Source: Noviluteimonas sp052115395
Lineage (GTDB): Bacteria > Pseudomonadota > Gammaproteobacteria > Xanthomonadales > Xanthomonadaceae
Length of the DNA stretch: 64,000 nt
Reading direction: 5' to 3' (one strand)
Assembly (NCBI GenBank): GCA_052115395.1
Contig: JBFRGO010000003.1
A model generated the notes under the pieces. The model had not been told where the DNA came from and did no database searches. It was given only the letters and a program-made list of their open reading frames with translations. Below are positions 8,935 to 18,891 of the stretch, piece by piece. Within the stretch, counting starts at the first letter, position 1; each line of letters opens with the position of its first letter. Position numbers and translations under genes: made by a program.

Positions 8935-11013
8935 TTACTGGAAGTCGTAGTCCATCTCGGGCCCGGCTGCCGCAAGGAAGTGGCCCTGCACGTAATCCAC
9001 ACCACTCGTGAACAGGAACGTCATCGCCGCCGCATCCTGCACGAATTCGGCGATGGTCTTCGCGCCCTGTTCGTTGGCGCGCACGCTGAATTCGCGGATC
9101 TTGGCCTGGTTGTCCGGGTTCTGCGCCAGTTCCTGGATGAAGGCGCGGTCGATCTTCACCAGCGCCGGTTCGAAGTGCTGCATCAGCTGGAAAGAGTTGA
9201 GGCCCGTGCCGAACTGCTCCAGGCCCACGCGGCAACCGAACTTGCTCACCGCCGCGCGGAAGGCCTGCGCCTGCTTGAGGTGCGTGAACACCTTGGACTC
9301 GGGCAGCTGCAGCACCAGGCGATCGCCCGGGATCTTGTGCAGCGCGATCTGCTCGCCGATGAATTTCGCCAGCGTGTCGTCGGCCAGCGACGCCTGGGTG
9401 ATCTTGACCAGCAGCGTGGTGTCCTTGCGCAGGCGCGCGCGCTCGGCGACGACCTGGATCGCGCGGCCCGCGACCCAACGGTCGATTTCCCACAGCAATC
9501 CGTGTTCTTCGGCCACCGGCAGGAACATCTGCGGCGCCACGAGCTCGCCTTCGGACGTGCCACGCAAGCGCAACAGCGCTTCGTAGGTCTCGCCCGGTTC
9601 GCCGTGCAGGCTGATGACCGGCTGGTAGTGCAGGACGAAGCCGTCCCCGTCCACCGCCGCGCGGATGCGTTCGACCCACGCGCGCACGCGCTCTTCTTCG
9701 GCGCGATCCACCGCGCCCGGATCGAAGATCTCTGCACGGTTGCCGCCCACCGCGACCGAGGACTGCACGCCCTGGCTGGCCTTGGCGAGCACTTGCGTGA
9801 CCGAGGCGATCTTCTCGCCGATCTGCACGCCGCCGATGCTGACCGTCGCCGAGAGCGAACGCTCGCCGACTTCGAACACGTGGCCTTCGAAGGCCGCGCG
9901 CACGCGCTCGGCGAGTGCGACGGTGCCGACATGGTCGCTGTTCTTCGACAGCACAGCGAACTGGTGTTCGCCGAAACGCGCGGCGACATCTTCGGGGCCC
10001 AGCGCGGTGCGCAGGCGCCCGGCGAGGCCGGCGACGAGATCGTCGGCGGCGTCCAGCCCGATTTCCTGCATCAGCCGCACGAAATGGTCCGGCTCGATCA
10101 GCAACAGGCCCAGGTGCGTGCCGCCCTGCGCGGTGCCGCCGACGGCCGATTCGAGTTGCTGCAGGAACGTCGGGCGGTTGAGCAGGCCGGTGACCTGGTC
10201 GCGCTGGCGCAGTTCCTCGACTTCGCGTGCCAGTTCCGGATCGCTTTCCTGGCGGCGGAAGACGATCTGGATGCACGCTTCGCCCTCGTAGAAGGCCGAG
10301 GTGAATTCCATCGTGGCGGGGAAGCGGTTGCCTTCCTGGTCGAGCGCTTCGAGTTCGTAGCGCGGCGGCGGGGCATCGCCCTTCGACAGGCCCTTGAGCA
10401 GCGTCTTGAAGTTGGCGACATGGCTGGGCGCGACCAGGTCGAGCAGCGACATGCCTTCGATGTCTTCGAACGCCTCGAAGCCGAACATCTCCAGGTAGGC
10501 CTGGTTGGCGCGGATGTGCATGCCTTCGTGCACGTAGGCGATGGGCTCGCGCGAGGAATCGATGAGGGCGTCGCAGCGGCGTTCGGTTTCGCGCACCTGC
10601 GCTTCGAGCAGGCGTTGCGCGCGGCGGGCTTCGAGGTCTTCCCATTCGGCGCGCACGGTGGCGAGCACGTGCGGCATGCGGCCGCGCAGGATCAGCCCGC
10701 GCACGCCGCGCTCGCTGGCCTGCAGCAAGGTGTTGTCGTCGACGGTGTCGACCACCATCAGCAGCGGGATGTCCTTGCCGCTGGCGTCGATGGCCGTCAT
10801 CGCGGCCGCCATCGTCGGGTTTTTGGCGTCCTTCGCGGCGATCACGAGGTCGAGCGCGCCGCCCACCAGGGCAGGCAGGGACTCTTCGTTCTCGGGGCGC
10901 GACACGCGCACGGCGATGCCGGCGTTGCGCAATCCGCTGACGATGGCTTCGGCCGCCTCGACACTGTCGTCGACGATCAGCAATCGCAGCACGCTGTCCT
11001 GTTTGGCTCGCAT
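8935..11013 (-). CDS. fimX: FimX-like c-di-GMP effector, degenerate GGDEF-EAL protein
   Basis: A 692-residue protein matching the FimX architecture and length: N-terminal REC-like domain (LRLLIVDDS, ~10-125), PAS domain (~145-260), GGDEF domain (~275-420) and EAL domain (~430-692). The GGDEF motif is degraded to GEHQF. In the EAL domain YEALLRL is kept, but the usual VNxS is VKIT and the catalytic DDFGTG is EQFGTG. It is therefore expected to bind c-di-GMP rather than make or cleave it. FimX controls type IV pilus assembly with PilZ in xanthomonads and pseudomonads. The ATG at 11013 matches the usual family start. Confidence 0.87.
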   Translation of the reverse strand: MRAKQDSVLRLLIVDDSVEAAEAIVSGLRNAGIAVRVSRPENEESLPALVGGALDLVIAAKDAKNPTMAAAMTAIDASGKDIPLLMVVDTVDDNTLLQASERGVRGLILRGRMPHVLATVRAEWEDLEARRAQRLLEAQVRETERRCDALIDSSREPIAYVHEGMHIRANQAYLEMFGFEAFEDIEGMSLLDLVAPSHVANFKTLLKGLSKGDAPPPRYELEALDQEGNRFPATMEFTSAFYEGEACIQIVFRRQESDPELAREVEELRQRDQVTGLLNRPTFLQQLESAVGGTAQGGTHLGLLLIEPDHFVRLMQEIGLDAADDLVAGLAGRLRTALGPEDVAARFGEHQFAVLSKNSDHVGTVALAERVRAAFEGHVFEVGERSLSATVSIGGVQIGEKIASVTQVLAKASQGVQSSVAVGGNRAEIFDPGAVDRAEEERVRAWVERIRAAVDGDGFVLHYQPVISLHGEPGETYEALLRLRGTSEGELVAPQMFLPVAEEHGLLWEIDRWVAGRAIQVVAERARLRKDTTLLVKITQASLADDTLAKFIGEQIALHKIPGDRLVLQLPESKVFTHLKQAQAFRAAVSKFGCRVGLEQFGTGLNSFQLMQHFEPALVKIDRAFIQELAQNPDNQAKIREFSVRANEQGAKTIAEFVQDAAAMTFLFTSGVDYVQGHFLAAAGPEMDYDFQ

Positions 11014-11122
11014 CCGGGGCTCTCTGGGTCGTGCAGGTCGACCGGGGGAGGGAAAACGGTTCCGGCGACGGACGGTTGACCTTATGGCACGAATGGCCGG
11101 TCGAGGTCCATGCGCCGGAAGC

Positions 11123-12127
<1,005 letters not shown>

Positions 12128-12136
<9 letters not shown>

Positions 12137-12157
12137 GTCGAGCTCGACATTCTAGCC
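12128..12157. promoter_or_regulatory. 30-bp palindrome between epmB and efp
   Basis: An interrupted palindrome covers 12128-12157: arms GGCTA and TAGCC enclose the perfect 16-bp core ATGTCGAGCTCGACAT (12135-12150), with only a 2-nt mismatch on each side. It overlaps the epmB start codon (12134-12136) and ends 52 bp before the efp ATG. This is the position of an operator for the divergent pair, but no regulator is known to me. Confidence 0.45.
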
Positions 12158-12209
12158 GGCCCCGTCGCAGGTCGCCGGCGCGCAGACACCGTTTAACAGG
12201 AGCAACACC

Positions 12210-12776
12210 GTGGCCAGCCTCGGCATGAACGACGTCAAGACCGGACAGAAGATCCTGGTCAACAACGACCCCTGCGTCATCATCGACACCGAATACGTCA
12301 AGCCGGGCAAGGGTCAGGCGTTCACGCGCGTGAAGTACCGCAGCATCAAGTCCGGGCGCGTCGTCGAAATGACGATGAAGGCCACCGACAGCGTGGAACA
12401 GGCCGACGTGGTCGACACCGACATGCAGTTCCTCTACGCCGACGGCGAGTACTGGCACTTCATGAATCCCGAGTCCTTCGAGCAGGTGCAGGCCGACAAG
12501 AACGGCATGGGCGGCGCGGACAAGTGGCTCAAGGGCGAGGAAGAGTGCGTGGTCACGCTCTTCAACGGCACGCCGATCATGGTGCAGCCGCCGAATTTCG
12601 TCGAACTGAAGATCACCGAAACCGATCCGGGCGTCCGTGGCGACACCTCCGGTGGCGGCGGCAAGCCGGCGACGCTGGAAACCGGCGCGGTCGTGCGCGT
12701 GCCGCTGTTCGTCGGCCAGGACGAAATCATCAAGGTCGACACGCGCTCGGGCGAGTACGTCAGCCGCGTGAAGTGA
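12210..12776 (+). CDS. efp: translation elongation factor P
   Basis: A 188-residue EF-P that relieves ribosome stalling at polyproline. The KOW-like N-domain carries the modified loop VKPGKGQAF with Lys34 at its tip, the beta-lysylation target of EpmA/EpmB. The C-terminal OB domains end GQDEIIKVDTRSGEYVSRVK, the family signature. AGGAG stands 8 nt before the start. The next gene starts within its stop codon. A second, arginine-tipped paralogue (EfpL) is at 58.5-59.1 kb. Confidence 0.97.
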   Translation: MASLGMNDVKTGQKILVNNDPCVIIDTEYVKPGKGQAFTRVKYRSIKSGRVVEMTMKATDSVEQADVVDTDMQFLYADGEYWHFMNPESFEQVQADKNGMGGADKWLKGEEECVVTLFNGTPIMVQPPNFVELKITETDPGVRGDTSGGGGKPATLETGAVVRVPLFVGQDEIIKVDTRSGEYVSRVK

Positions 12777-13000
12777 TGGATCCCTCCGCAATCCTCCAGC
12801 TCGCGGTCTGGCTCGTCGGCGTCATCGTCGCCGCCGGCGCGGTGCTGTGGCTGTGGAACACGACGCTGCCGCGCGTGTTCCCCGGTCGCGTGCGCGCCCT
12901 GCGTTACGGCGAGGCGCTGCGCCTGATGTTGCTGGCGTGGTTGCTGTTCGGCGCCGGCGCCTTCGGGCTCACCTACGCCCTCGGCGCGGGCCTCTGGTAA
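12776..13000 (+). CDS. small two-helix membrane protein of unknown function
   Basis: A 74-residue protein with two strongly hydrophobic segments (about residues 6-27 and 48-70) joined by a basic loop (PRVFPGRVRALRYGEALR). The ATG overlaps the efp stop codon (TGATG), implying translational coupling, and mtaD begins 3 nt after its stop. I do not recognise the family. Its position between efp and mtaD suggests co-transcription but not a shared function. Confidence 0.65.
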   Translation: MDPSAILQLAVWLVGVIVAAGAVLWLWNTTLPRVFPGRVRALRYGEALRLMLLAWLLFGAGAFGLTYALGAGLW

Positions 13001-13002
13001 GG

Positions 13003-14334
13003 ATGGCGCCGGAAGCCTGCGATCTGCTGATCGAAGCCGGCCACGTGGTGCCGGTGCAGCCGCACGGCGTCGTGCTCGCCGATTACGCCGTGGCGGTGCG
13101 CGATGGCGTCATCGTCGCGGTGTTGCCGATCGCCGAGGCGCGCGCGCGCTTCACCGCCGCGCAAACCGTCTCGCGCCCCGACGGCGTCTTGACCCCCGGC
13201 CTGGTCAACGCGCACGTCCACAACCCGATGACGTTGCTGCGCGGCGTCGCCGACGACCTGCCGCTGATGCAATGGTTGCAGGGCCACATCTGGCCGATCG
13301 AGGCCGCGGTGGTCGCGCCCGATTTCATCGCCGACGGCGTGACGCTCGCCATCGCCGAAATGCTCCGCGGCGGCACCACGTGCTGCAACGAAAACTATTT
13401 CTTCCCCGACGTGCAGGCAGCGACCTACCGCAAGCACGGGTTCCGCGCGCGCGTCGGGCTGCCGATCATCGATTTCCCCACCGCGTGGGCGCGCACGTCC
13501 GACGAATATTTCGACCGCGCCGGGCAAGTGCACGATCAGTGGCGCAACGATCCGCTCGTCGCCACCGCCTTCGCGCCGCATGCGCCGTACACCGTGTCGG
13601 ATGCGAACTTCGAACGCATCCGCATGCTCGCCGACCAGCTCGACGTGCCGGTGCATTGCCACGTGCACGAAACCGCGCATGAAGTGAGCGAGGCGCGCAA
13701 AACCCTGGGCCAGTCGCAGATCGCACGCCTGGACCGCCTGGGCCTGGTGAACGACCGCCTCATCGCGGTGCACATGACGCAACTGACCGACGCGGAGATC
13801 GCGCTGTGCGCCGAACGCGGCGTGAGCGTCGCGCATTGCCCCGAATCCAACCTCAAGCTCGCCTCGGGCTTCTGCCCGGTCGCGAAACTCGCGGCCGCCG
13901 GCGTCAACCTCGCCATCGGCACCGACGGTGCGGCCAGCAACAACGACCTGGACATGTTCGGCGAGATGCGCACCGCCGCGTTGCTTGCCAAGGCGGTCGG
14001 CGAAGACGCCTCGGCGTTCGATGCGTTTTCGGCCTTGCGCGCGGCGACGCTCGGCGGCGCGAAGGCGCTGGGCTTCGAAGACGCCATCGGTTCGATCGAA
14101 GCAGGCAAGCAGGCCGACCTGGTGTGCGTGGACCTGGGCGCGCTGGAAACCCAGCCGCTGCACCACGTCGTCTCGCAACTGGTCTACGCCTGCGGGCGGC
14201 ACCAGGTGAGCGATGTGTGGATCGCCGGGCAGCGCAAGCTGGAAGCCCGCATCCTCGTGGACATGGATGTCGACGCCATCGTGGCCAACGCGCGCCAGTG
14301 GCGCGACCGCATCGCCGCGGTCCGCACGGCGTAA
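13003..14334 (+). CDS. mtaD: 5-methylthioadenosine/S-adenosylhomocysteine deaminase
   Basis: A 443-residue amidohydrolase of the TRZ/ATZ-MtaD group, deaminating MTA/SAH to the inosyl forms. Metal ligands are visible in NAHVHNP, in VHCHVHETAHE and in the C-terminal IGTDGAASNNDLDMF, with LRGGTTCCNE typical of the family. AAGG lies just before the ATG. It opens a run of closely spaced genes (mtaD-ubiG-gph and beyond). Together with mtnBDC at 54-56 kb it points to active handling of SAM-derived thioethers. Other aminohydrolase substrates (e.g. guanine or N-ethylammeline analogues) are possible. Confidence 0.85.
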   Translation: MAPEACDLLIEAGHVVPVQPHGVVLADYAVAVRDGVIVAVLPIAEARARFTAAQTVSRPDGVLTPGLVNAHVHNPMTLLRGVADDLPLMQWLQGHIWPIEAAVVAPDFIADGVTLAIAEMLRGGTTCCNENYFFPDVQAATYRKHGFRARVGLPIIDFPTAWARTSDEYFDRAGQVHDQWRNDPLVATAFAPHAPYTVSDANFERIRMLADQLDVPVHCHVHETAHEVSEARKTLGQSQIARLDRLGLVNDRLIAVHMTQLTDAEIALCAERGVSVAHCPESNLKLASGFCPVAKLAAAGVNLAIGTDGAASNNDLDMFGEMRTAALLAKAVGEDASAFDAFSALRAATLGGAKALGFEDAIGSIEAGKQADLVCVDLGALETQPLHHVVSQLVYACGRHQVSDVWIAGQRKLEARILVDMDVDAIVANARQWRDRIAAVRTA

Positions 14335-14352
14335 TCCGCTCCCGAGGCCCTG

Positions 14353-15072
14353 ATGACGCAAGCGCAACCCAACGAAGACAACTTCCGCCAGGCCGAACTC
14401 GACCGCTTCAACGAGCTCGCCCATCGCTGGTGGGATGCCAACGGCCCGCAGAAGGCGCTGCACGCGCTGAACCCCGCGCGCCTGGGATACATCACCGATC
14501 GCACGCCGCTGCAGGGTGCGCGCGTGCTCGACGTCGGTTGCGGCGGCGGCTTGCTCAGCGAATCGATGGCCGCCGCCGGCGCGGACGTCACCGCGATCGA
14601 CCTGGCGCCCGACCTGCTGAAGATCGCGCGCCTGCACGGCCTGGAATCGGGCGTGAAAGTCGACTATCGCCAGGTGCCCGCCGAAGCGCTCGCCGAAGAA
14701 ATGCCCGGGACGTTCGACGCGATCGCCTGCATGGAAATGCTCGAACACGTGCCGTCGCCGCCGTCGGTCCTCGCCGCGTGCGCGACGATGCTCAAGCCGG
14801 GCGGCCGTTTGTTTCTCTCCACGCTCAACCGCACGCCGGCCGCGTTCGCGCTGGCGATCCTCGGCGCCGAATACATCGCGCGCATCCTGCCCAAGGGCAC
14901 GCATCAGTACCGCGACTTCATCAAGCCCTCGGAGCTCGGTGCGTGGTTGCGCGACGCCGGGCTCGAACTCGAAGACGTCAGCGGCCTGGTGTACGAGCCC
15001 TGGCGCAACGCCGCACGCGTCGGGCGCCGTACGGACGTGAATTACCTCGCCTGCGCGCGCAAGCCCGGATGA
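14353..15072 (+). CDS. ubiG: ubiquinone biosynthesis O-methyltransferase
   Basis: A 239-residue class I SAM-dependent methyltransferase catalysing both O-methylations of ubiquinone synthesis. The N-terminal FNELAHRWWDANGPQKALH and the SAM motif VLDVGCGGGLLSESMAAAGA are diagnostic, with CMEMLEHVPSP and FLSTLNRTP downstream. The stop overlaps the gph start (ATGA). Cytoplasmic or membrane-peripheral in the Ubi complex. Confidence 0.96.
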   Translation: MTQAQPNEDNFRQAELDRFNELAHRWWDANGPQKALHALNPARLGYITDRTPLQGARVLDVGCGGGLLSESMAAAGADVTAIDLAPDLLKIARLHGLESGVKVDYRQVPAEALAEEMPGTFDAIACMEMLEHVPSPPSVLAACATMLKPGGRLFLSTLNRTPAAFALAILGAEYIARILPKGTHQYRDFIKPSELGAWLRDAGLELEDVSGLVYEPWRNAARVGRRTDVNYLACARKPG

Positions 15073-15737
15073 TCGCAATGTCGTTCCCGAAAGCGGTGCT
15101 GTTCGACCTGGACGGCACCTTGCTCGACAGCGCACCCGACATGCTGGCCACGGTGGATGCGATGCGCGCCGCGCGCGGCCGCGGCCCGATGGAAATGACG
15201 AAGTTGCGCCCCGTGGTGTCGAAAGGCGCGCGCGCGATGACCGCCGCCGCTTTCCCGGATATCCCGGCCGACGAGCGCAACGCGTGGATCCCGGAATTCC
15301 TTGCGACTTACGAACGCGAACTCGGCCGCCACGGCGAATTGTTCGAAGGCATCGACGCGATGCTGCGCGCGCTGGAAGACGCCGGATGCCGCTGGGGCAT
15401 CGTCACCAACAAGCCCGAATACCTCGCGCGCGCCCTGATGCCGATGCTCGGCTGGGACACGCGCTGCGCCGTGCTGATCGGCGGCGACACGCTGCCCGAA
15501 CGCAAGCCGCATCCGCTGCCCTTGCTGCATGCGGCGCAAGTGATGGGCTTCGACGCGACCGACGTGGTCTACGTCGGCGACGACGAACGCGACATCCAGG
15601 CCGCGCGTGCGGCCGGCATGCGATCGGTGGTCGCCTTGTGGGGCTATCGCCTCGACGAAGACGACCCGCTCGCCTGGAAGGGCGACACGATGGTCGACCT
15701 GCCGTCCGAACTGTGCGCGCCGGAACGCTGGCCATGA
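15069..15737 (+). CDS. gph: phosphoglycolate phosphatase (HAD family)
   Basis: A 222-residue HAD hydrolase with the nucleophile motif LFDLDGTLLDSAPD, motif II around VTNKP, the lysine in ERKPHPLPLL and the acidic motif VYVGDDERDIQAARAAGM. This is the Gph type, removing 2-phosphoglycolate formed by DNA repair. The ATG at 15069 overlaps the ubiG stop; an internal ATG at 15078 (MSFPKAVLF) is an alternative start. HAD specificity is hard to fix from sequence, but ubiG-gph adjacency is common in gammaproteobacteria. Confidence 0.87.
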   Translation: MIAMSFPKAVLFDLDGTLLDSAPDMLATVDAMRAARGRGPMEMTKLRPVVSKGARAMTAAAFPDIPADERNAWIPEFLATYERELGRHGELFEGIDAMLRALEDAGCRWGIVTNKPEYLARALMPMLGWDTRCAVLIGGDTLPERKPHPLPLLHAAQVMGFDATDVVYVGDDERDIQAARAAGMRSVVALWGYRLDEDDPLAWKGDTMVDLPSELCAPERWP

Positions 15738-16471
15738 GCGCCGTGAGCGACCCGGCGGTCGACACGACGCTGGCGAAGTGGCGTGAACGCTGGCCCGAGT
15801 GGCCCTTCGCCGAACCTTTCGTCGCACCGCTGCATCGCGAACGCGCGATCGCCTGGTTCGCGCTGCGCGACGAATTGACGCATGCGGCCTGGCTCGGCAG
15901 CGACCCGCGGCCGGGCGACGCGAAACTCGCGTGGTGGGCCGAAGAGCTGCACGGTTGGGCGAAGGGTGTGCGTCGCCATCCGCTCGGCATCGTGCTGCAA
16001 CGCGAGCCCGCCGCATGGCCGGTGCTCGCGGCGGCATTGCCCGCCTTGCGCGCGACCCGCGAACGCGCGGCGAACATCGACGATGCCTTCAGTGCACTCG
16101 AACCCTTCGCACGCGGCGTGTCGACGATCGCCTCGACCCTGTTCGGCAGTGGCATCGGCGATCCGGCGCCCGAGCGCAGCGTCGTGGCGAGCCTGCTCGG
16201 CGAACATGCGCTCGCCGGCGGCGATGCGGCCGCGCCGCTGCAATCGCTCGCCCAGGCCGGGCAGGGCGCGCAACCGGGCGTCGCATCGCGGCTCTGGGCC
16301 CGCACCTTGCTCGACCAATGGCCCTTGCCGCACGGCGGCACGGTGCCCGGGCGCCTGCACGCCGCACTGGTGCGCGAGCGCCTGCGCCGGTACGCCGACG
16401 GCGGCGCGCCCGAGCGCCCCTTGCCCGCCTGGCGGGCGCTGTTCACGGCATGGCAAGCCGCGCGCCGCTGA
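15734..16471 (+). CDS. squalene/phytoene-synthase-fold protein
   Basis: A 245-residue protein resembling the NDUFAF6-like branch of squalene/phytoene synthases. Supporting segments are FALRDELTHAAW, AKLAWWAEELHGWAKG followed by HPLG, and the YADGG/WRALFTAWQAARR tail. The DxxxD prenyl-diphosphate motifs of true synthases are not evident, so terpene synthesis is not supported. It overlaps gph by 4 nt (ATGA) and is likely translated with it. Function unknown. Confidence 0.6.
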   Translation: MSAVSDPAVDTTLAKWRERWPEWPFAEPFVAPLHRERAIAWFALRDELTHAAWLGSDPRPGDAKLAWWAEELHGWAKGVRRHPLGIVLQREPAAWPVLAAALPALRATRERAANIDDAFSALEPFARGVSTIASTLFGSGIGDPAPERSVVASLLGEHALAGGDAAAPLQSLAQAGQGAQPGVASRLWARTLLDQWPLPHGGTVPGRLHAALVRERLRRYADGGAPERPLPAWRALFTAWQAARR

Positions 16472-16517
16472 ACGCACCGTTGCACCGATTTCGTCACGAG
16501 CCACCGCCCGCGCTGGC

Positions 16518-16523
16518 TACAAT
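16518..16523 (+). promoter_or_regulatory. -10-like TACAAT close to the folE2 start
   Basis: TACAAT matches the sigma70 -10 consensus at five of six positions and lies only 9 nt before the folE2 ATG, which would give a nearly leaderless mRNA. No convincing -35 box is seen at 16-18 bp. Confidence 0.35.
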
Positions 16524-16532
16524 GCGCCCCTC

Positions 16533-17462
16533 ATGACCGCCTCCCGTCCCCCCGCGCAGCTCCCCGACGTCGCGTTCGAAGCGGCGGCGCTGGCACGCCC
16601 GCTGGATTGGGTGGGGATGGACCGCATCGCGATCCCGGTGCGCATCCACGACGCCGACGGACAACCGGTGCAGGTGGCGGCCGATGTCGACGTCGCCGTC
16701 GACCTGCGCGACGGACAGGCGCGCGGCATCCACATGTCGCGCCTGTACCTGCAATTGCAGCAGGCCTTCGCGAGCGAAGCGATCACGCCCGGCGGTTTGC
16801 GCCGCGTGTTGCAGGGTTTCATCGAATCGCAGAAGGGCGCCTCCACGCGCGCGCGCCTGCACATCCGTTACGAACATTTGCTGCAACGCCGCGCGCTCGC
16901 GAGCGACAACGTCGGCTGGAAGCGCTACCCGGTGTCGATCGAAGCCGAGCTCGCCGATGGCCATCTGCATCTCGCGCTCGGTTTCGCGGTCGAATACTCC
17001 AGTACGTGTCCCGCGTCGGCGGCGCTGTCGCGCCAGGTCAACGCCGAGCGTTTCGCCAGCGATTTCGCGGCGGCGCGCCCGATCTCGGCGCAGGTCGTGA
17101 GCGATTGGCTCGCCTCCGAACGCGGCCTGGCCGCCACGCCGCACGCGCAGCGCAGCCGCGCCGACATCCGCGTGGTGTTGCGCCCCGCGTTCGATGAGTT
17201 GCCGTTGCTGGACCTGGTCGACGCGGTCGAAGCCTCGCTCGGCACGCCCGTGCAGACGGCGGTCAAGCGCGAAGACGAACAGGCCTTCGCCGAACTCAAC
17301 GCCGCCAACCTGATGTTCTGCGAAGACGCCGCGCGCCGCGTGGCCGGTGCGTTGTCGCGCGAGGAGCGCATCGACCGATACGAAGTGCGCGTTGCGCACT
17401 TCGAAAGCCTGCATCCGCACGATGCAGTCGCGCGCGTCTCCGGGACGAACGCGGCACCCTGA
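16533..17462 (+). CDS. folE2: GTP cyclohydrolase FolE2 (type IB)
   Basis: A 309-residue FolE2/COG1469 protein, a GTP cyclohydrolase I with relaxed metal need, making dihydroneopterin triphosphate for folate. N-terminal VGMDRIAIPV, RGIHMSRLYLQLQQ, the catalytic cysteine in STCPASAALSRQ and RSRADIRV are clear family motifs. C-terminal RVAHFESLHPHDAVA is typical. In many bacteria folE2 backs up FolE under zinc limitation; no Zur box was recognised here. It converges on pyrC. Confidence 0.93.
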   Translation: MTASRPPAQLPDVAFEAAALARPLDWVGMDRIAIPVRIHDADGQPVQVAADVDVAVDLRDGQARGIHMSRLYLQLQQAFASEAITPGGLRRVLQGFIESQKGASTRARLHIRYEHLLQRRALASDNVGWKRYPVSIEAELADGHLHLALGFAVEYSSTCPASAALSRQVNAERFASDFAAARPISAQVVSDWLASERGLAATPHAQRSRADIRVVLRPAFDELPLLDLVDAVEASLGTPVQTAVKREDEQAFAELNAANLMFCEDAARRVAGALSREERIDRYEVRVAHFESLHPHDAVARVSGTNAAP

Positions 17463-17465
17463 CGG

Positions 17466-18827
17466 TCAAACCCGCGCGAACTCCAGCCGCTGCCCGTTCG
17501 GCGCATCGACCAACTGGCTGCCATCCCACGCCAGCACGCCGTTGACCCAGGTCGCGCCGATGCGCGAATGGAACGTGCGGCCCTCGAACGGCGACCACCC
17601 GCACTTCGACAACACGTCCTCGCGGCGCACGGTGAAGGGCACATCGTCGATCAGCACCAGGTCGGCCATGTAGCCTTCGCGCAGGAAGCCGCGCTGCGAC
17701 ACGTCGAACAACTGCGCCGGCGCATGGCACACCTTCTGCACGACCTGCGCGTTCGTCAGCCGGCCTTCGTGCACCAACTCCAGCGCCGCGACCAGCGCGT
17801 ACTGCACCAGCGGCAGGCCGCTCGGCGCGCCGGTGTAGGGACGCGCCTTCTCCTCCAGCGTATGCGGGGCGTGGTCGGTGGCGAGCACGTCGATCACATC
17901 GTCGGCCAGTGCGGCGATCAGGGCTTCGCGATCGCTCGCTTCCTTGATCGAGGGATTGCACTTGATCAGGTTGCCGAGCGTGGCGTAATCGGCGCGATCG
18001 AAGCGCAGGAAATGGATGCAGGTTTCGGCGGTGATCTTCTTGCGCGTGCCATCGGCGCGGATGAGCGGGCCGCGTTCGAACAACGCGAGCTCGTCGGCCG
18101 TGGAGATGTGCAGCACGTGCAGGCGGGTGCCGTTGCGGCGCGCCAGTTCCTGCGCGAGCAGGGTGGATTTCATGCACGCCTGGCGCGAGCGGATGTCGGC
18201 GTGGAATTCGGGCGGGATGTCGTCGCCGTACTTCGCCTTGTAGCGGGCGAGTTCGGCGTCGATCATCGGCGTGTCTTCGCAGTGCGTGATGATCGGCGTG
18301 GGCGCGTCGCGGAAGATCGCGTCCAGCGTCTCGGGGTTGTCGACCAGCATGTTGCCGGTGGAGGCGCCCATGAACACCTTGATGCCCGGGGCGCGCAGCG
18401 GGTCGAGTGCGCGAATCGCCTCGATGTTGTCGTTGCTCGCGCCCATGTAGAAGCCGAAGTTGGCGCGTGCGCGACCGGTGGCGCGCCGGTACTTGTCTTC
18501 CAGCGCCGCGCTGTCGAGCGTGGGCGGGTTGGTGTTGGGCATGTCCATGAAACTGGTCAGCCCGCCGGCGACGGCCGCGGCCGATTCGGTCGCGATGTCG
18601 GCCTTGTATTCCATCCCCGGTTCGCGGAAGTGCACCTGGTCGTCGATCATGCCCGGCAAGAGGCGACGGCCGGCGGCGTCGACGACGTGCTCGCCCTCGC
18701 GCGCGGACAGGCCCGTGCCGATCTGCGCGATGCGGCCGTTCTCGATGCGCAGGTCGCCTTCGACCTCGCGGCCTTCGTTCACCAGGCGGGCATTGACGAT
18801 CAGCGTGGGCTTGGATGTCGCGGGCAT
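17466..18827 (-). CDS. pyrC: dihydroorotase (PyrC-like, QVH variant)
   Basis: A 453-residue amidohydrolase assigned to dihydroorotase, which cyclises N-carbamoyl-aspartate in pyrimidine synthesis. It has GMIDDQVHFREPGMEYK, MDMPNTNPPT, the carboxylated-lysine region IKVFMGASTGN, HCEDTPMI, LHVLHISTADE and LATDHAPH. The first histidine of the usual HxH metal motif is Gln64 (QVH), as in one dihydroorotase subgroup. AAGGAA precedes the ATG. It is followed by folE2 on the opposite strand. Confidence 0.85.
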   Translation of the reverse strand: MPATSKPTLIVNARLVNEGREVEGDLRIENGRIAQIGTGLSAREGEHVVDAAGRRLLPGMIDDQVHFREPGMEYKADIATESAAAVAGGLTSFMDMPNTNPPTLDSAALEDKYRRATGRARANFGFYMGASNDNIEAIRALDPLRAPGIKVFMGASTGNMLVDNPETLDAIFRDAPTPIITHCEDTPMIDAELARYKAKYGDDIPPEFHADIRSRQACMKSTLLAQELARRNGTRLHVLHISTADELALFERGPLIRADGTRKKITAETCIHFLRFDRADYATLGNLIKCNPSIKEASDREALIAALADDVIDVLATDHAPHTLEEKARPYTGAPSGLPLVQYALVAALELVHEGRLTNAQVVQKVCHAPAQLFDVSQRGFLREGYMADLVLIDDVPFTVRREDVLSKCGWSPFEGRTFHSRIGATWVNGVLAWDGSQLVDAPNGQRLEFARV

Positions 18828-18891
18828 GGGCGTTCCTTGGCGATGCGATCTTGGCGGAGCGACGCATTCACATGCGTGCGCAGGTTGGCGT

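Noticed and set aside
8980..11079. A 699-codon open frame opposite fimX
   Set aside because: Antisense artefact of high GC3; no domain pattern.
12973..15135. A 720-codon antisense frame across mtaD and ubiG
   Set aside because: Spans two recognised genes and an intergenic gap; composition is shadow-like.
15734..16471. The gph-linked gene as a true phytoene synthase
   Set aside because: The aspartate-rich prenyl-diphosphate motifs are not evident and no carotenoid genes are nearby.
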